Assembly: GCA_965242535.1 (NCBI GenBank)
Contig: OZ251458.1
Location: 2,046,001-2,110,000, forward strand
DNA length: 64,000 bases
Direction: 5' to 3'
DNA from: VXRD01 sp965242535
Lineage (GTDB): Bacteria > Latescibacterota > UBA2968
Positions 1-7,831 of this stretch are shown one piece after another. The notes beneath the pieces are model-generated. The model was given only the letters and a program-made list of their open reading frames with translations, ran no database searches and was not told the origin of the DNA. A program made the translations under genes and the position numbers. How positions within the stretch are numbered: the stretch's first letter is position 1; every line of letters begins with the position of its first letter.

Positions 1-62
1 AAGTCATCTACCACGAAGATATCGACATGCCAACTATCGACGAATGGGGAGCGTTGCGATGA
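1..62 (+). CDS. antitoxin C-terminus, partial (probable VapC partner)
   Basis: The reading frame open from the window edge ends with TGA at 60-62 and encodes about 19 residues ending MPTIDEWGALR. Its stop overlaps the ATG of the PIN-domain toxin by four bases (ATGA), the translational coupling typical of antitoxin-toxin pairs. The antitoxin family cannot be named from so short a tail; the role is inferred from position. Confidence 0.55.
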   Translation, partial: VIYHEDIDMPTIDEWGALR

Positions 63-439
63 TCGTTCTGGATACTTCCGCTCTCATATTTTGGACCATG
101 GATCGAGATCGGCTATCTCAAACCGCAGCACAAACAATCTCAGAAGCCGATCATATTGCCATCAGTTCCATCTCTATCTGGGAAATTGGCATCAAAGTAC
201 AAAAGAAAAGACTCTCCATACCGGTTTCTATCGGGGAATTTACAAATAAACTGGAACGAGTTGATCGCCTCGATATTTTGCCCGTAGATGTCCGGACTTG
301 GATCAAAAATCTCGAACTCAACTGGGATCATCGCGATCCGGCTGACCGCACCATTGTTGCGACTGCCAGTTTATACGCCTGTCCGCTCGTCACCTCAGAT
401 TATGCTATCCGCTCATTTTATAGCAAAACAATTTGGTAA
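59..439 (+). CDS. vapC: PIN-domain toxin, VapC family
   Basis: A 126-residue PIN-domain protein, the usual size for a VapC-type ribonuclease. From the ATG at 59 the acidic residues of the fold are visible: D5 in the opening IVLDTSALI strand, the glutamate of SIWEIGIK near residue 38, and aspartates in DPADRTIVATA and TSDYAI. Family members cut RNA, often initiator tRNA or rRNA, in a Mg2+-dependent reaction and are held in check by the antitoxin encoded just upstream. The ATG at 59 is chosen over the in-frame ATG at 44 because it overlaps the upstream stop. The RNA target cannot be predicted. Confidence 0.85.
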   Translation: MIVLDTSALIFWTMDRDRLSQTAAQTISEADHIAISSISIWEIGIKVQKKRLSIPVSIGEFTNKLERVDRLDILPVDVRTWIKNLELNWDHRDPADRTIVATASLYACPLVTSDYAIRSFYSKTIW

Positions 440-510
440 GCAAAATCGAAATGTTCCACTCCGCCCCGCGTCTTTCGCAGTTATCCATTACCCCAACCGA
501 GGAACATCCC

Positions 511-3495
511 GTGAACAACGCACTGAATTTCCAAGACCTGATTTCGCGTCTCGAGCGATTTTGGGCCGACAATGGCTGTATCATCTGGCAACCGTACAGC
601 GAAAAAGTGGGCGCGGGTACGATGAACGCCGCCACGGTTTTGCGCGTGCTCGGCCCCGAGCCGTGGAACGTGGCTTATGTCGAACCCTCTTATCGGCCCG
701 ACGACGGGCGCTTTGGCGAAAACCCCAATCGCATGCAAATGCACACGCAGTATCAGGTCATCCTCAAACCCGATCCCGGCAATCCCCAAGAGCGGTATCT
801 CGACAGCCTCGCGGCTTTGGGCCTCGACTGCAAAGCGCACGATATCCGGTTCGTCGAAGACAACTGGGAATCGCCCGCGCTCGGCGCGTGGGGCTTGGGG
901 TGGGAAGTGTGGCTGGACGGCTTGGAAATCACGCAATTTACCTATTTCCAACAGGCCGGAGGGATGCAACTCGATCCGGTCGCCGTCGAAATCACCTACG
1001 GCTTGGAACGCATCGCCATGTATTTGCAAGGGGTAGATGAAGTCTGGCAATTGCAGTGGAACGACTCGGTGACGTACGGCGACATCCTCAAAAACCAAGA
1101 AATCGAATATTGCAACTACGAGTTCTACTGGGCGGATGTCGGGCGACTCAAATCCATGTACGACATTTTCGCCGCCGAGGCCCAGGCCGCCCTCGATCGC
1201 GACCTCGTCATTCCCGCGCACGACTACGTCATTCGCTGTTCGCACACGTTTAATTTGCTGGACACGCGCGGCGCGATAGGCGTGACCGAACGCGCCCGTT
1301 TTTTTGCCCGCATGCGCGACCTCTCGCGCCGAGTGGCCGAAGCCTTTGTCAAACAGCGCGAATCGCAGGGCCATCCCCTTTTGGCGTCAGAGCCGGAAAA
1401 ATCCGAATCGCGGACCGTCAAAACCGACGACCTGCCCGAAGTCGAATCCGCCGATCTCCTGCTCGAAATCGGCTCTGAAGAACTGCCTCCCGCCGATGTG
1501 ACGAGCGCGATAACGCAGCTTCAAAACTCGTTGCCGCAACACCTCGACGAAGCCAAGCTCGCGTACGACGGCATTGAAGTCAGCGGCACGCCGCGCAGGC
1601 AATACGCCATTGTCAAGAACCTTTTGGGCCGGCAACCCGATGACCTCCGGCAAGTGCGCGGGCCGGCCATCCGCATCGCGTACGACGCGGCGGGCAACCC
1701 CACGCGAGCACTCGAGGGATTCGCGCGCGGGCAGGGCATCGATCCGTCCGAGGTGGAACGGCGAGACGACTACGTTTGGGCGGGCATCACCCTCTACGGC
1801 CGCGAAACTCGGGAGCTGCTCTCCGAATTGTTGCCCGAACTCATCGCCAAACTCGGCTTTGGCAAAACCATGCGCTGGCACTCCGATGGCATAGCGTATC
1901 CGCGCCCCTTGCGCTGGATCGTCGCCCTGTTCGGCGATCGGGTCGTCCCCTTTGATTACGCCCGCGCAAGGGCAGGTCGCACCAGCCGGGGATCGCGCCC
2001 GGATGCGTCTCCGGAAATCGAAATCGCCTCGGCGTCCGATTACCACGCGCACATGCGAGACTGCGGCATCGCGGTCGACCGCGACGCGCGGCGCGAGGCC
2101 ATCCGCCGACAAGTTGAGGCACGCGCCCGAGAAATCGGCGGCATCGCGGCGGACGATCCGGATTTGCTCGACGAAGTGACCGATCTCGTGGAAATCCCCC
2201 ACGCGCTTTGCGGTCGCTTTGAAGAAGCGCGCCTGTCCCTGCCCCGCGAAGTGCTCATCTCCGTCATGAAAAAGCACCAGCGGTATTTCCCGGTGTTCGA
2301 CGAACGAGGCGCGCTCAAACCCCACTTTATCACCGTGTCCAATGGCGCGCCCGGCGACCCCGACCGCGTGGTCAAAGGCAATGAAAACGTCATTCGCGCG
2401 CGCTATGCCGATGCCGAGTTCTTTTATCGCGACGACACGAGCAAAAAACTCGCGGACTTTCTGCCCCGGCTCGACACCCTCACTTTTCAGGAAAAACTCG
2501 GCTCGATGCGCGACAAAACCCGCCGCATTGAAAAACTCGTGGGGGACTTGGCGGACGCGCTCGGACTCGGGGAAGAAGACAAACGCACGGCGCGGCGCGC
2601 GGCCAAATTGTGCAAGGCGGACTTGGCGACCAGCATGGTCGTGGAAATGACCTCCCTGCAAGGCGTGATGGGCCGGTACTACGCCCTGTCTTCCGGGGAA
2701 CCAGACGCCGTGGCGCGCGCCATTGAAGACCATTACCACCCGCGGTTTCCGGGGGACGCCCTGCCGCAAACCCGCCCAGGCGTGGCGGTTTCCATCGCGG
2801 ACCGCCTCGACAGCCTCGCCGGTTTGTTCGGCGCGGGCATCGCGCCCCGATCCAATGCGGATCCCTACGGGCTCAGGCGAGACGCCTTGGGCCTGCTCGC
2901 AACGCTGATCGGCCACGACATCCACTTTTCCCTGCGCGATGGGCTTTCGGCCGCGGCGCGTCACTTGCCCATTGTGGTCGGGCCAGAAGCCCTCGCCGCC
3001 GCTTTTGACTTCATCATCCGCCGCCTCGAAGTGGCGTTGCGAGACGAGGGCCTGCGCCACGACGCGATCTCTGCGGCGATAGCGGCGCGGTTGGACGATC
3101 CCCATCAGATCCAGCGGATCGCCAGCGCGTTTAGCGCGCAGATCCAATCCGATCGCTGGCGCGATATTTTGCACGCCCACGCGCGGTGCAAACGCATTGT
3201 GCGCGATCTCTCCAAACGCCATCCCCTCGATCCCGATGTCGATCCCGAAGAAGCCTCTCGGGCCTTGCACAACGCCTATTTGACCGCCCGCCGAACGATG
3301 GACGCGGCCAACGACAAGCTCACCGCGCTGATTCAAGTGATGACCGATTTGCGCGATCCCATCAATCGCTTCTTCGAAGACGTGCTCATCATGGCCGACG
3401 ATCCCGCGCTTTGCCAATCGCGCCTCGCCCTCGCGCAACACATCGCGGCCCTGCCCGATGGCATCGTGGATCTCAGCGCGTTTGAGGGGTTTTAA
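511..3495 (+). CDS. glyQS: glycyl-tRNA synthetase, fused alpha-beta chain (GlyQS)
   Basis: This single 994-residue protein charges tRNA-Gly with glycine. Residues 1 to about 290 are the complete alpha subunit (catalytic class II core, opening LNFQDLISRLERFW, with the motifs GTMNAATVLRVLGPEPW and ITYGLERIAMY). A linker of about 20 residues is followed from residue 315 by the beta subunit (LLLEIGSEELPP, with HD-like and C-terminal tRNA-binding regions). Most bacteria encode the two chains separately; single-chain fusions are known, for example in Chlamydia. GTG at 511 is preferred because GAGGAAC lies 6-12 bases upstream and the alpha-subunit homology starts there. GA-rich heptamer repeats begin about 40 bases after the stop. 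Confidence 0.93.
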   Translation: MNNALNFQDLISRLERFWADNGCIIWQPYSEKVGAGTMNAATVLRVLGPEPWNVAYVEPSYRPDDGRFGENPNRMQMHTQYQVILKPDPGNPQERYLDSLAALGLDCKAHDIRFVEDNWESPALGAWGLGWEVWLDGLEITQFTYFQQAGGMQLDPVAVEITYGLERIAMYLQGVDEVWQLQWNDSVTYGDILKNQEIEYCNYEFYWADVGRLKSMYDIFAAEAQAALDRDLVIPAHDYVIRCSHTFNLLDTRGAIGVTERARFFARMRDLSRRVAEAFVKQRESQGHPLLASEPEKSESRTVKTDDLPEVESADLLLEIGSEELPPADVTSAITQLQNSLPQHLDEAKLAYDGIEVSGTPRRQYAIVKNLLGRQPDDLRQVRGPAIRIAYDAAGNPTRALEGFARGQGIDPSEVERRDDYVWAGITLYGRETRELLSELLPELIAKLGFGKTMRWHSDGIAYPRPLRWIVALFGDRVVPFDYARARAGRTSRGSRPDASPEIEIASASDYHAHMRDCGIAVDRDARREAIRRQVEARAREIGGIAADDPDLLDEVTDLVEIPHALCGRFEEARLSLPREVLISVMKKHQRYFPVFDERGALKPHFITVSNGAPGDPDRVVKGNENVIRARYADAEFFYRDDTSKKLADFLPRLDTLTFQEKLGSMRDKTRRIEKLVGDLADALGLGEEDKRTARRAAKLCKADLATSMVVEMTSLQGVMGRYYALSSGEPDAVARAIEDHYHPRFPGDALPQTRPGVAVSIADRLDSLAGLFGAGIAPRSNADPYGLRRDALGLLATLIGHDIHFSLRDGLSAAARHLPIVVGPEALAAAFDFIIRRLEVALRDEGLRHDAISAAIAARLDDPHQIQRIASAFSAQIQSDRWRDILHAHARCKRIVRDLSKRHPLDPDVDPEEASRALHNAYLTARRTMDAANDKLTALIQVMTDLRDPINRFFEDVLIMADDPALCQSRLALAQHIAALPDGIVDLSAFEGF

Positions 3496-3714
3496 GAAAC
3501 CGCCATTAGAGCCTGCCTGAAAGGCTGTAAAGGAGACGGGAGATGGGGAAGACGGGAGACGGAAGACGGGTAGCGGTCAGTGGTACAAACTACGAAAACG
3601 CGAATCCGGTGGGCAGTGGGCAGGCCACCGGCCCCTTTAACCGTAGGGACAGGCCCCCGTGCCTGTCCGAAGCCGTGACCCCAGTACATAGGTCAATCGA
3701 AAATCAATTTCGTA
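3496..3714. repeat. GA-rich heptamer repeat and dispersed palindrome after glyQS
   Basis: Positions 3533-3580 hold degenerate GGGAGAC-type heptamers, purine-rich on the glyQS transcript strand. At 3643-3668 is a copy of a dispersed palindrome with arms GGACAGGC and GCCTGTCC preceded by GTAG. No gene is seen here. Confidence 0.7.
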
Positions 3715-4296
3715 TTACATCGCCGCGAGTTCGGTCTCGTCGAGCGAGGCTTGCAACTGGTGTCGCGCCCGGTGCAGCCAGGTTTTCAACGTGCCCATCG
3801 GCACGCCGAGCTCTCGGGCAATTTCGGCATAAGATCGATCTTGCACATAGCGCAATCGCACGGCGTGGCGATATTGCCGTGGCAATTCTGCGATGCGTTC
3901 TTCGAGCGTTTCGCGGCATTCCTTGCGATACAGCGCGTCGTCGGGCCGCTCTGTATCCGCGGGCTCCCACGTGTCTCGATACCCCAACTGCGGGTCTTCG
4001 ATGGTCTTTTGCCATGACCTGCGGGCTTGTTTGGCGCGCAGGTGCGTGGTACACACATTCAGGGCAATTTGCATCAGCCAAGTCGAAAATGCGGCATCGC
4101 CGCGAAACCCGGCCAAACCGCGATAGGCGCGCATGAAGGTCACTTGCATCAGATCTTCGGCATCGTGTCGGTTTTGGGTTCGCCCGATCAGCGTCGCCAA
4201 AATCCGGGGGTGATGGCGTTTGTAAAGCCTGTTGAAAGCACTGGCATCGCCGTTCAAGGTGCGGCGCACCAAGTCCCTCTCTTCTGCATACGGCAT
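3715..4296 (-). CDS. ECF-type RNA polymerase sigma factor
   Basis: A 193-residue sigma-70 family factor of the extracytoplasmic-function class. Region 2 is seen in LNGDASAFNRLYKRHH and DAEDLMQVTFMRAYRGL; region 4 is seen near the C-terminus in YAEIARELGVPMGTLKTWLHRAR, the helix-turn-helix that reads the -35 element. The ATG at 4296 follows AAAGGG and is preferred over the longer frame from 4338. A 52-residue membrane protein ends 31 bases upstream on the same strand, so the two are probably co-transcribed. No zinc-type anti-sigma factor is recognisable next to it, and its regulon cannot be inferred. Confidence 0.88.
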   Translation of the reverse strand: MPYAEERDLVRRTLNGDASAFNRLYKRHHPRILATLIGRTQNRHDAEDLMQVTFMRAYRGLAGFRGDAAFSTWLMQIALNVCTTHLRAKQARRSWQKTIEDPQLGYRDTWEPADTERPDDALYRKECRETLEERIAELPRQYRHAVRLRYVQDRSYAEIARELGVPMGTLKTWLHRARHQLQASLDETELAAM

Positions 4297-4327
4297 GGTT
4301 TGCACCCTTTTGTGAATGGTTGTCGAT

Positions 4328-4486
4328 TTATTCGTCAATCTCGTCAGGCGTCGCGGTCATTTCCCACTCGGCGGGCACTTCACGCGAAACCTGAAAGATG
4401 TCGCGCAAGGCGGTCAGGGCATACGAACCCGTGATGAGCGCGACGATGATCAGAATGCAAAACCCGATGTTCTTCAGATTTTGCAA
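4328..4486 (-). CDS. small single-pass membrane protein upstream of the sigma factor
   Basis: A TTG-initiated frame of 52 residues beginning LQNLKNIGFCILIIVALITG, with one hydrophobic segment (about residues 7-25) and an acidic C-terminal tail ending TPDEIDE. A strong purine-rich site (GAGGTGAGGGG) lies a few bases upstream of the TTG and is formed by the end of the adjoining heptamer repeat array. It ends 31 bases before the sigma-factor start on the same strand. The size, topology and position would suit a small regulator or anti-sigma-like partner, but there is no homology I can name. Without conservation data the start codon is tentative. Confidence 0.5.
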   Translation of the reverse strand: MQNLKNIGFCILIIVALITGSYALTALRDIFQVSREVPAEWEMTATPDEIDE

Positions 4487-4489
4487 TTC

Positions 4490-4622
4490 CCCTCACCTCT
4501 CGCCTCTCGCCTCTCGCCTCTCGCCTTTCGCCTTTCGCCTTTCGTCTTTCGCCTTTCGCCTCTCCCGTCTCCCGTCTCCCGTCTCCCGTCTCCCCTCTCC
4601 CGTCTCCCCGTTTCTCCCCAAG
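4490..4622 (-). repeat. heptamer tandem array (GGCGAGA / GGGAGAC variants)
   Basis: About 130 bp of seven-base repeats, CTCTCGC, CTTTCGC and CTCCCGT on the plus strand. The array is open in several frames but this is only a consequence of the repeat. Its downstream edge on the minus strand supplies the Shine-Dalgarno-like sequence of the small membrane protein gene. Confidence 0.85.
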
Positions 4623-4634
4623 TTTATATTCCAT

Positions 4635-4663
4635 TTGCAGTTACCGAAAATTTGTCCTAAATT
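4635..4663 (+). promoter_or_regulatory. candidate sigma-70 promoter for a small RNA
   Basis: TTGCAG at 4635-4640 and TAAATT at 4658-4663 are separated by 17 bases. The -10 hexamer is identical to that of the second rRNA promoter in this window. It points towards the hairpins and terminator that end at 4743. Confidence 0.45.
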
Positions 4664-4669
4664 GTGCGA

Positions 4670-4743
4670 ACACCGCACGTACTGATCGGTGTGCTCAGAG
4701 GTCCTCGCGGCGTCCGGCCAAAGACTCGCGTGAGGACCTTTTT
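4670..4743 (+). ncRNA. candidate small RNA with two hairpins and an intrinsic terminator
   Basis: A predicted transcript of about 75 nt starting just after the promoter-like 4635-4663. It contains a hairpin with arms ACACCG and CGGTGT (about 4669-4694), then the terminator stem AGGTCCTC/GAGGACCT (4699-4739) followed by five T residues. There is no start codon with a ribosome-binding site. No known RNA family was recognised, so function is unknown and expression is inferred only from signals. Confidence 0.35.
4699..4743 (+). terminator. intrinsic terminator
   Basis: Stem AGGTCCTC (4699-4706) with GAGGACCT (4732-4739), extended by a GCG/CGC inner pairing, followed by TTTTT. It has no protein-coding gene directly upstream on the plus strand, which supports the small-RNA call. 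Confidence 0.7.
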
Positions 4744-4871
4744 GTTTGTACTGGCGTCATGTCGAACCTCCGTTCTGTCGATACCCGTCCCGATTTTGCA
4801 ACTCGTTTGTCAAATCGTCATCGCGCCTCCGATAAGAAAAGGGCCACCGCGTTTTGGTCGTGCAGTGGCCC

Positions 4872-4913
4872 AAAAAAAAGGCCATCCGGCGAGGGATGGC
4901 CCTGTTTTTTTTT
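4872..4913. terminator. bidirectional intrinsic terminator
   Basis: Stem GGCCATCC (4880-4887) with GGATGGCC (4894-4901), flanked by eight A residues on the left and nine T residues on the right, so it can act on both strands. A second weaker stem (GGGCCAC/GTGGCCC, 4841-4871) lies beside it. Confidence 0.75.
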
Positions 4914-5459
4914 GTAACAAGCCATACAGCCTCCCCAAGCGCGACAAAAGCGCGTGCGTTGTGTTGCGAGCGATCCTGGGGAGACGTGAGGGAGAAGCGA
5001 CGATGGCGAGATCAAAAGCAAATTTCTCGCGTCACCGTGAATGTCGTACCAGGACACTCAGCCCAATGGTGTGGGATTGCACATATACACGATGGATTCC
5101 CGGGTTGAAGGTGATGGGTTGCGACTTGTTGAGACGCGAAAAGATACTCAGAGAATCCCAATTCGTCAAGGGAGAATTTGGGATTTTTTCGGTCTTCACC
5201 GTTACTCGCCTTTGGATGCACTTTAGAAAAGTGAGACGAATAGCGGATGGGGTACCGTTGCGTAGCGGTTCATCGCAATTCGTTGGGGCAGTGGAGCGGA
5301 CTGACCACTGATTCTCATACGAAATTGATTTTCTGTTGTCCTAAATATACTGGAATCCCTCGACGAGTCACGGTTGCGGACAGGCGTTGGCCCGCCGCGA
5401 TGATTTTCTCGATGTGATGGTGAGGACTTCATCGCGGGTTTGCAAGTCGGCGTTCGCTT
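4914..5459. other. gene-free region with possible structured transcript
   Basis: No protein gene is supported. CTCCCCA near 4932 can pair with TGGGGAG near 4976-4982 around an internal GCGCGAC/GTTGCG pairing, and a plus-strand terminator closes the region at 5189. The segment around 5322-5370 resembles 30002-30050 (shared AAATTGATTTT, TCCTA and TATACTG blocks). It was checked by eye against 6S, SRP, tmRNA and RNase P RNA and matched none. Confidence 0.4.
5154..5189 (+). terminator. intrinsic terminator
   Basis: AATCCCAATTC (5154-5164) pairs with GAATTTGGGATT (5174-5185) with one bulge and is followed by six T residues. Confidence 0.65.
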
Positions 5460-6224
5460 TCATCCGCGTTCATCTGCCCGTTGCTCATCATCCAGCCCAT
5501 GCCGCGCGACGAAGCGGTCTATCTGGCGAAAGATGCGATGGACGGTCGCCACGTCTCGGTGTTCCATGTCGATGCGGTTGAAAATTCGGCGGATGGAGCG
5601 GATGAAGGTCTGCGGCCGGTGGCGCGAGACAAAGCCGAGTTTATCGAGCGCGGATTGCATGTGGTCGTACATGGATTCGAGTTCGCGGTGATTCGCCAAA
5701 TCCGAATCAGAGGGTTTGTAGGGCGTTTCGGAATGGGTAGCGCGAAAGAGTTCGTACCCGTAAATCAAGGTGGCTTGCGACAGGTTGAGAGACGGATAGC
5801 GCACCGCCGAGGGAATGCGCGAGATCATCTGGCACAACTGGATTTCGTCATTGGTCAAGCCGTTTTCCTCTCGGCCAAAAACGAGCGCGCCCGCGTGATT
5901 TGTGGGCAGGGACAAGAGTTTGTCCACCGCGGTTTGCGGCGGGTGTACGATGTCAAATTCGCGGCGTTTGCGATGGGATGTGCCCACGGCGAGGGACACG
6001 TCTTCCAGCGCGGCGGCCAGGGAGGAGACGACGGTGGCGCCGTAGAGGATATCGCCGGACCCGTGCGCCATAGCGCGGGCCGCGCCGCTGGTGTGGTCCG
6101 GCGGATTGACGAGGTACAGGCGCGACAGGCCGGTGTTTTTCATGGCCCGCGCCACCGCGCCGATGTTGCCGGGTTCTTTGGGCTCAACCAAGACGATGCG
6201 GATGTGATCGAGGGTATGGGACAT
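5460..6224 (-). CDS. trmJ: tRNA/rRNA methyltransferase of the SPOUT superfamily, TrmJ-like
   Basis: A 254-residue SPOUT methyltransferase. The opening HIRIVLVEPKEPGNIGAVAR and the knot motifs FGREENGLTNDE and YPSLNLSQA fit the TrmJ/LasT group, which 2'-O-methylates nucleotide 32 of several tRNAs with S-adenosylmethionine. A C-terminal basic region (residues 190-254) matches the usual extension. The ATG at 6224 is chosen because homology starts there. The AONS-family gene ends 22 bases upstream, so both are probably on one transcript. The exact tRNA targets are inferred from the family only. Confidence 0.85.
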   Translation of the reverse strand: MSHTLDHIRIVLVEPKEPGNIGAVARAMKNTGLSRLYLVNPPDHTSGAARAMAHGSGDILYGATVVSSLAAALEDVSLAVGTSHRKRREFDIVHPPQTAVDKLLSLPTNHAGALVFGREENGLTNDEIQLCQMISRIPSAVRYPSLNLSQATLIYGYELFRATHSETPYKPSDSDLANHRELESMYDHMQSALDKLGFVSRHRPQTFIRSIRRIFNRIDMEHRDVATVHRIFRQIDRFVARHGLDDEQRADERG

Positions 6225-6246
6225 GGTGTGCTCGCTGGCTCGAAAA

Positions 6247-7413
6247 TTAAAAAAACGCCCGGCGCGCCGCGGACAAGGCATCGAACAACCGCGTCATATC
6301 CCCATCGGTATGGGTTGCCATCACCGACAGGCGCAAACGGCTTTGGCCCTCGGGCACGGTGGGCGGGCGGATGGCGTAGAGATAGATGCCGCGCTCGTAG
6401 AGATAATCGGAAATCGCAACGGTTTTTTGCGCGTCGCCAACGCACAGTGGTAGGATCTGCGTTTGGGATCGCGCGAGGTCAAAGCCCATGGACAGAAGGC
6501 GGTCGCGGATGATTTTTGTATTGCGCCAAAGGCGGTGGCGCGATCGGGCATCGCGTTGGATGAGGTCAATCGCGGCGGCGGTGGATGCACAGGCGTCGGG
6601 CGGCATCGCGGTCGTGTAAATATAGGCAGGCGCGCGGTTGCGAATCGCGTCGATGAGCGCCGAGGTGCCGCAGATAAATCCCCCGGACGCGCCTAGGGCC
6701 TTGCTGCCCGAGGTCATGTGAATGTCAATCGCGGCGGGCGACAAGCCAAAGTGGTCAAACGCGCCGCGGCCATCGGGGCCGAGCACGCCGGTCGCGTGGG
6801 CGTCGTCCACCATCAAAATCGCCTCGTAGCGTTCGGCGAGGGCGACGAGTTCGGGCAGGGGGGCGATGTCCCCGTCCATTGAAAAGACGCCATCGGTGAC
6901 GATGAGGCGGCGGCGATAGTCCGCGGCGGTTTTGAGCAGGGATTCGAGATGGGCGACATCGCAATGGCGATAGACCGCGATGCGCGCGCGCGACAAGCGG
7001 CAGCCGTCGATGATGCTGCGGTGGTTCAAGCGGTCGCTGAAGATGATGTCGTCTCGGTCGATCAGCGTGGGGATAACCCCCAGATTGGCAGTGTACCCCG
7101 TGGGAAATGCGATCGCGGCTTCCGTGCCCAAAAATCGGGCCATGCGGTTTTCGAGTTCGGCGTGCGGGGTCATATAGCCGGAAATCAACGCGGACGCTGC
7201 GGTGCTGCTGCCATACGCATTGAGCGCGTCAATGGCCGCGCGCTTGAGGGCCGGATGGTTGGCGAGGCCCAAATAGTTGTTGGAGCAAAAGAGCACAAAT
7301 TCCCGACCGTCCATGCGAATGCGAGGCTCTTGGCACGTTTCCACGCAACGCACGACGCGATAGCGGTTTTGCCGGTACAATGCGCGGAGTTCGGAATGGA
7401 GATCGGGCAACAT
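6247..7413 (-). CDS. alpha-oxoamine synthase family enzyme (8-amino-7-oxononanoate synthase or KBL-like)
   Basis: A 388-residue pyridoxal-phosphate enzyme that condenses an amino acid with an acyl-CoA. Visible motifs are FCSNNYLGLANHPALK, GYTANLGVI, VDDAHATGVLGPDGRG with the cofactor-contacting Asp and His, and TSGSKALGASGG with the Schiff-base lysine. BioF, glycine C-acetyltransferase and serine palmitoyltransferase share this fold; the size favours BioF or KBL, but no other biotin gene is adjacent. The start at 7413 follows AAAGGAG; the frame runs on upstream through the 22-bp tandem array but that part is not credible protein. Confidence 0.8.
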   Translation of the reverse strand: MLPDLHSELRALYRQNRYRVVRCVETCQEPRIRMDGREFVLFCSNNYLGLANHPALKRAAIDALNAYGSSTAASALISGYMTPHAELENRMARFLGTEAAIAFPTGYTANLGVIPTLIDRDDIIFSDRLNHRSIIDGCRLSRARIAVYRHCDVAHLESLLKTAADYRRRLIVTDGVFSMDGDIAPLPELVALAERYEAILMVDDAHATGVLGPDGRGAFDHFGLSPAAIDIHMTSGSKALGASGGFICGTSALIDAIRNRAPAYIYTTAMPPDACASTAAAIDLIQRDARSRHRLWRNTKIIRDRLLSMGFDLARSQTQILPLCVGDAQKTVAISDYLYERGIYLYAIRPPTVPEGQSRLRLSVMATHTDGDMTRLFDALSAARRAFF

Positions 7414-7534
7414 GGGCGATACCGCTCCTTTGTACCTACAAAAATGTTTGAAATCTGCAACGATCCATCTCGCAAATTCAAAGGACATTTGTCGGTGTTC
7501 CAATAGACGCTTCACGGGGCTTGCCGCGTCGGGG

Positions 7535-7685
7535 CATACGGGCGTACGGGTGTACGGGCGTATGGGTACGGGTGTACGGGCGTATGGGTACGGGTGTACG
7601 GGCGTATGGGTACGGGTGTACGGGCGTATGGGTACGGGTGTACGGGCGTATGGGTACGGGTGTACGGGCGTATGGGTACGGGTGT
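7535..7685 (+). repeat. 22-bp tandem repeat array in a divergent intergenic region
   Basis: About six copies of a 22-base unit (GGGTGTAC-GGGCGTAT-GGGTAC). As 22 is not a multiple of three, the array is open in several frames on both strands. It separates the minus-strand AONS gene from the plus-strand Lnt-TatC gene and ends in the palindrome at 7680-7699. Confidence 0.9.
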
Positions 7686-7699
7686 AAAATTTTACGCCC
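7680..7699. promoter_or_regulatory. near-perfect 20-bp palindrome, GGGTGTAAAATTTTACGCCC
   Basis: A two-fold symmetric sequence with one mismatch at the edge of the tandem array. A related palindrome lies at 51349-51370. It has the appearance of an operator or an AT-centred hairpin; no binding protein can be named. Confidence 0.4.
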
Positions 7700-7831
7700 C
7701 GACGACGTATCGAATTTCTCGTTATACGCAACAGCTCATTACCCCTTTTTTTACTGACAGAAATTTGACCCTCATTTATATTCCAAAATCTTTGTGCTTT
7801 TCGCAACACAGATTTTTATTGAAGAGGAAAA

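Noticed and set aside
1387..3441. 684-codon open frame on the minus strand opposite glyQS
   Set aside because: Pure antisense shadow of a well-supported synthetase; rich in Arg, Gly and Pro with no domain signals, as expected in GC-rich DNA.
4925..5189. 6S, SRP, tmRNA or RNase P RNA
   Set aside because: None of the conserved sequence blocks of these RNAs was found by eye.
7521..7757. Frames through the 22-bp array giving TGVWVRVYGRMG-like repeats
   Set aside because: Created by the repeat itself; equally open in other frames and on the other strand.
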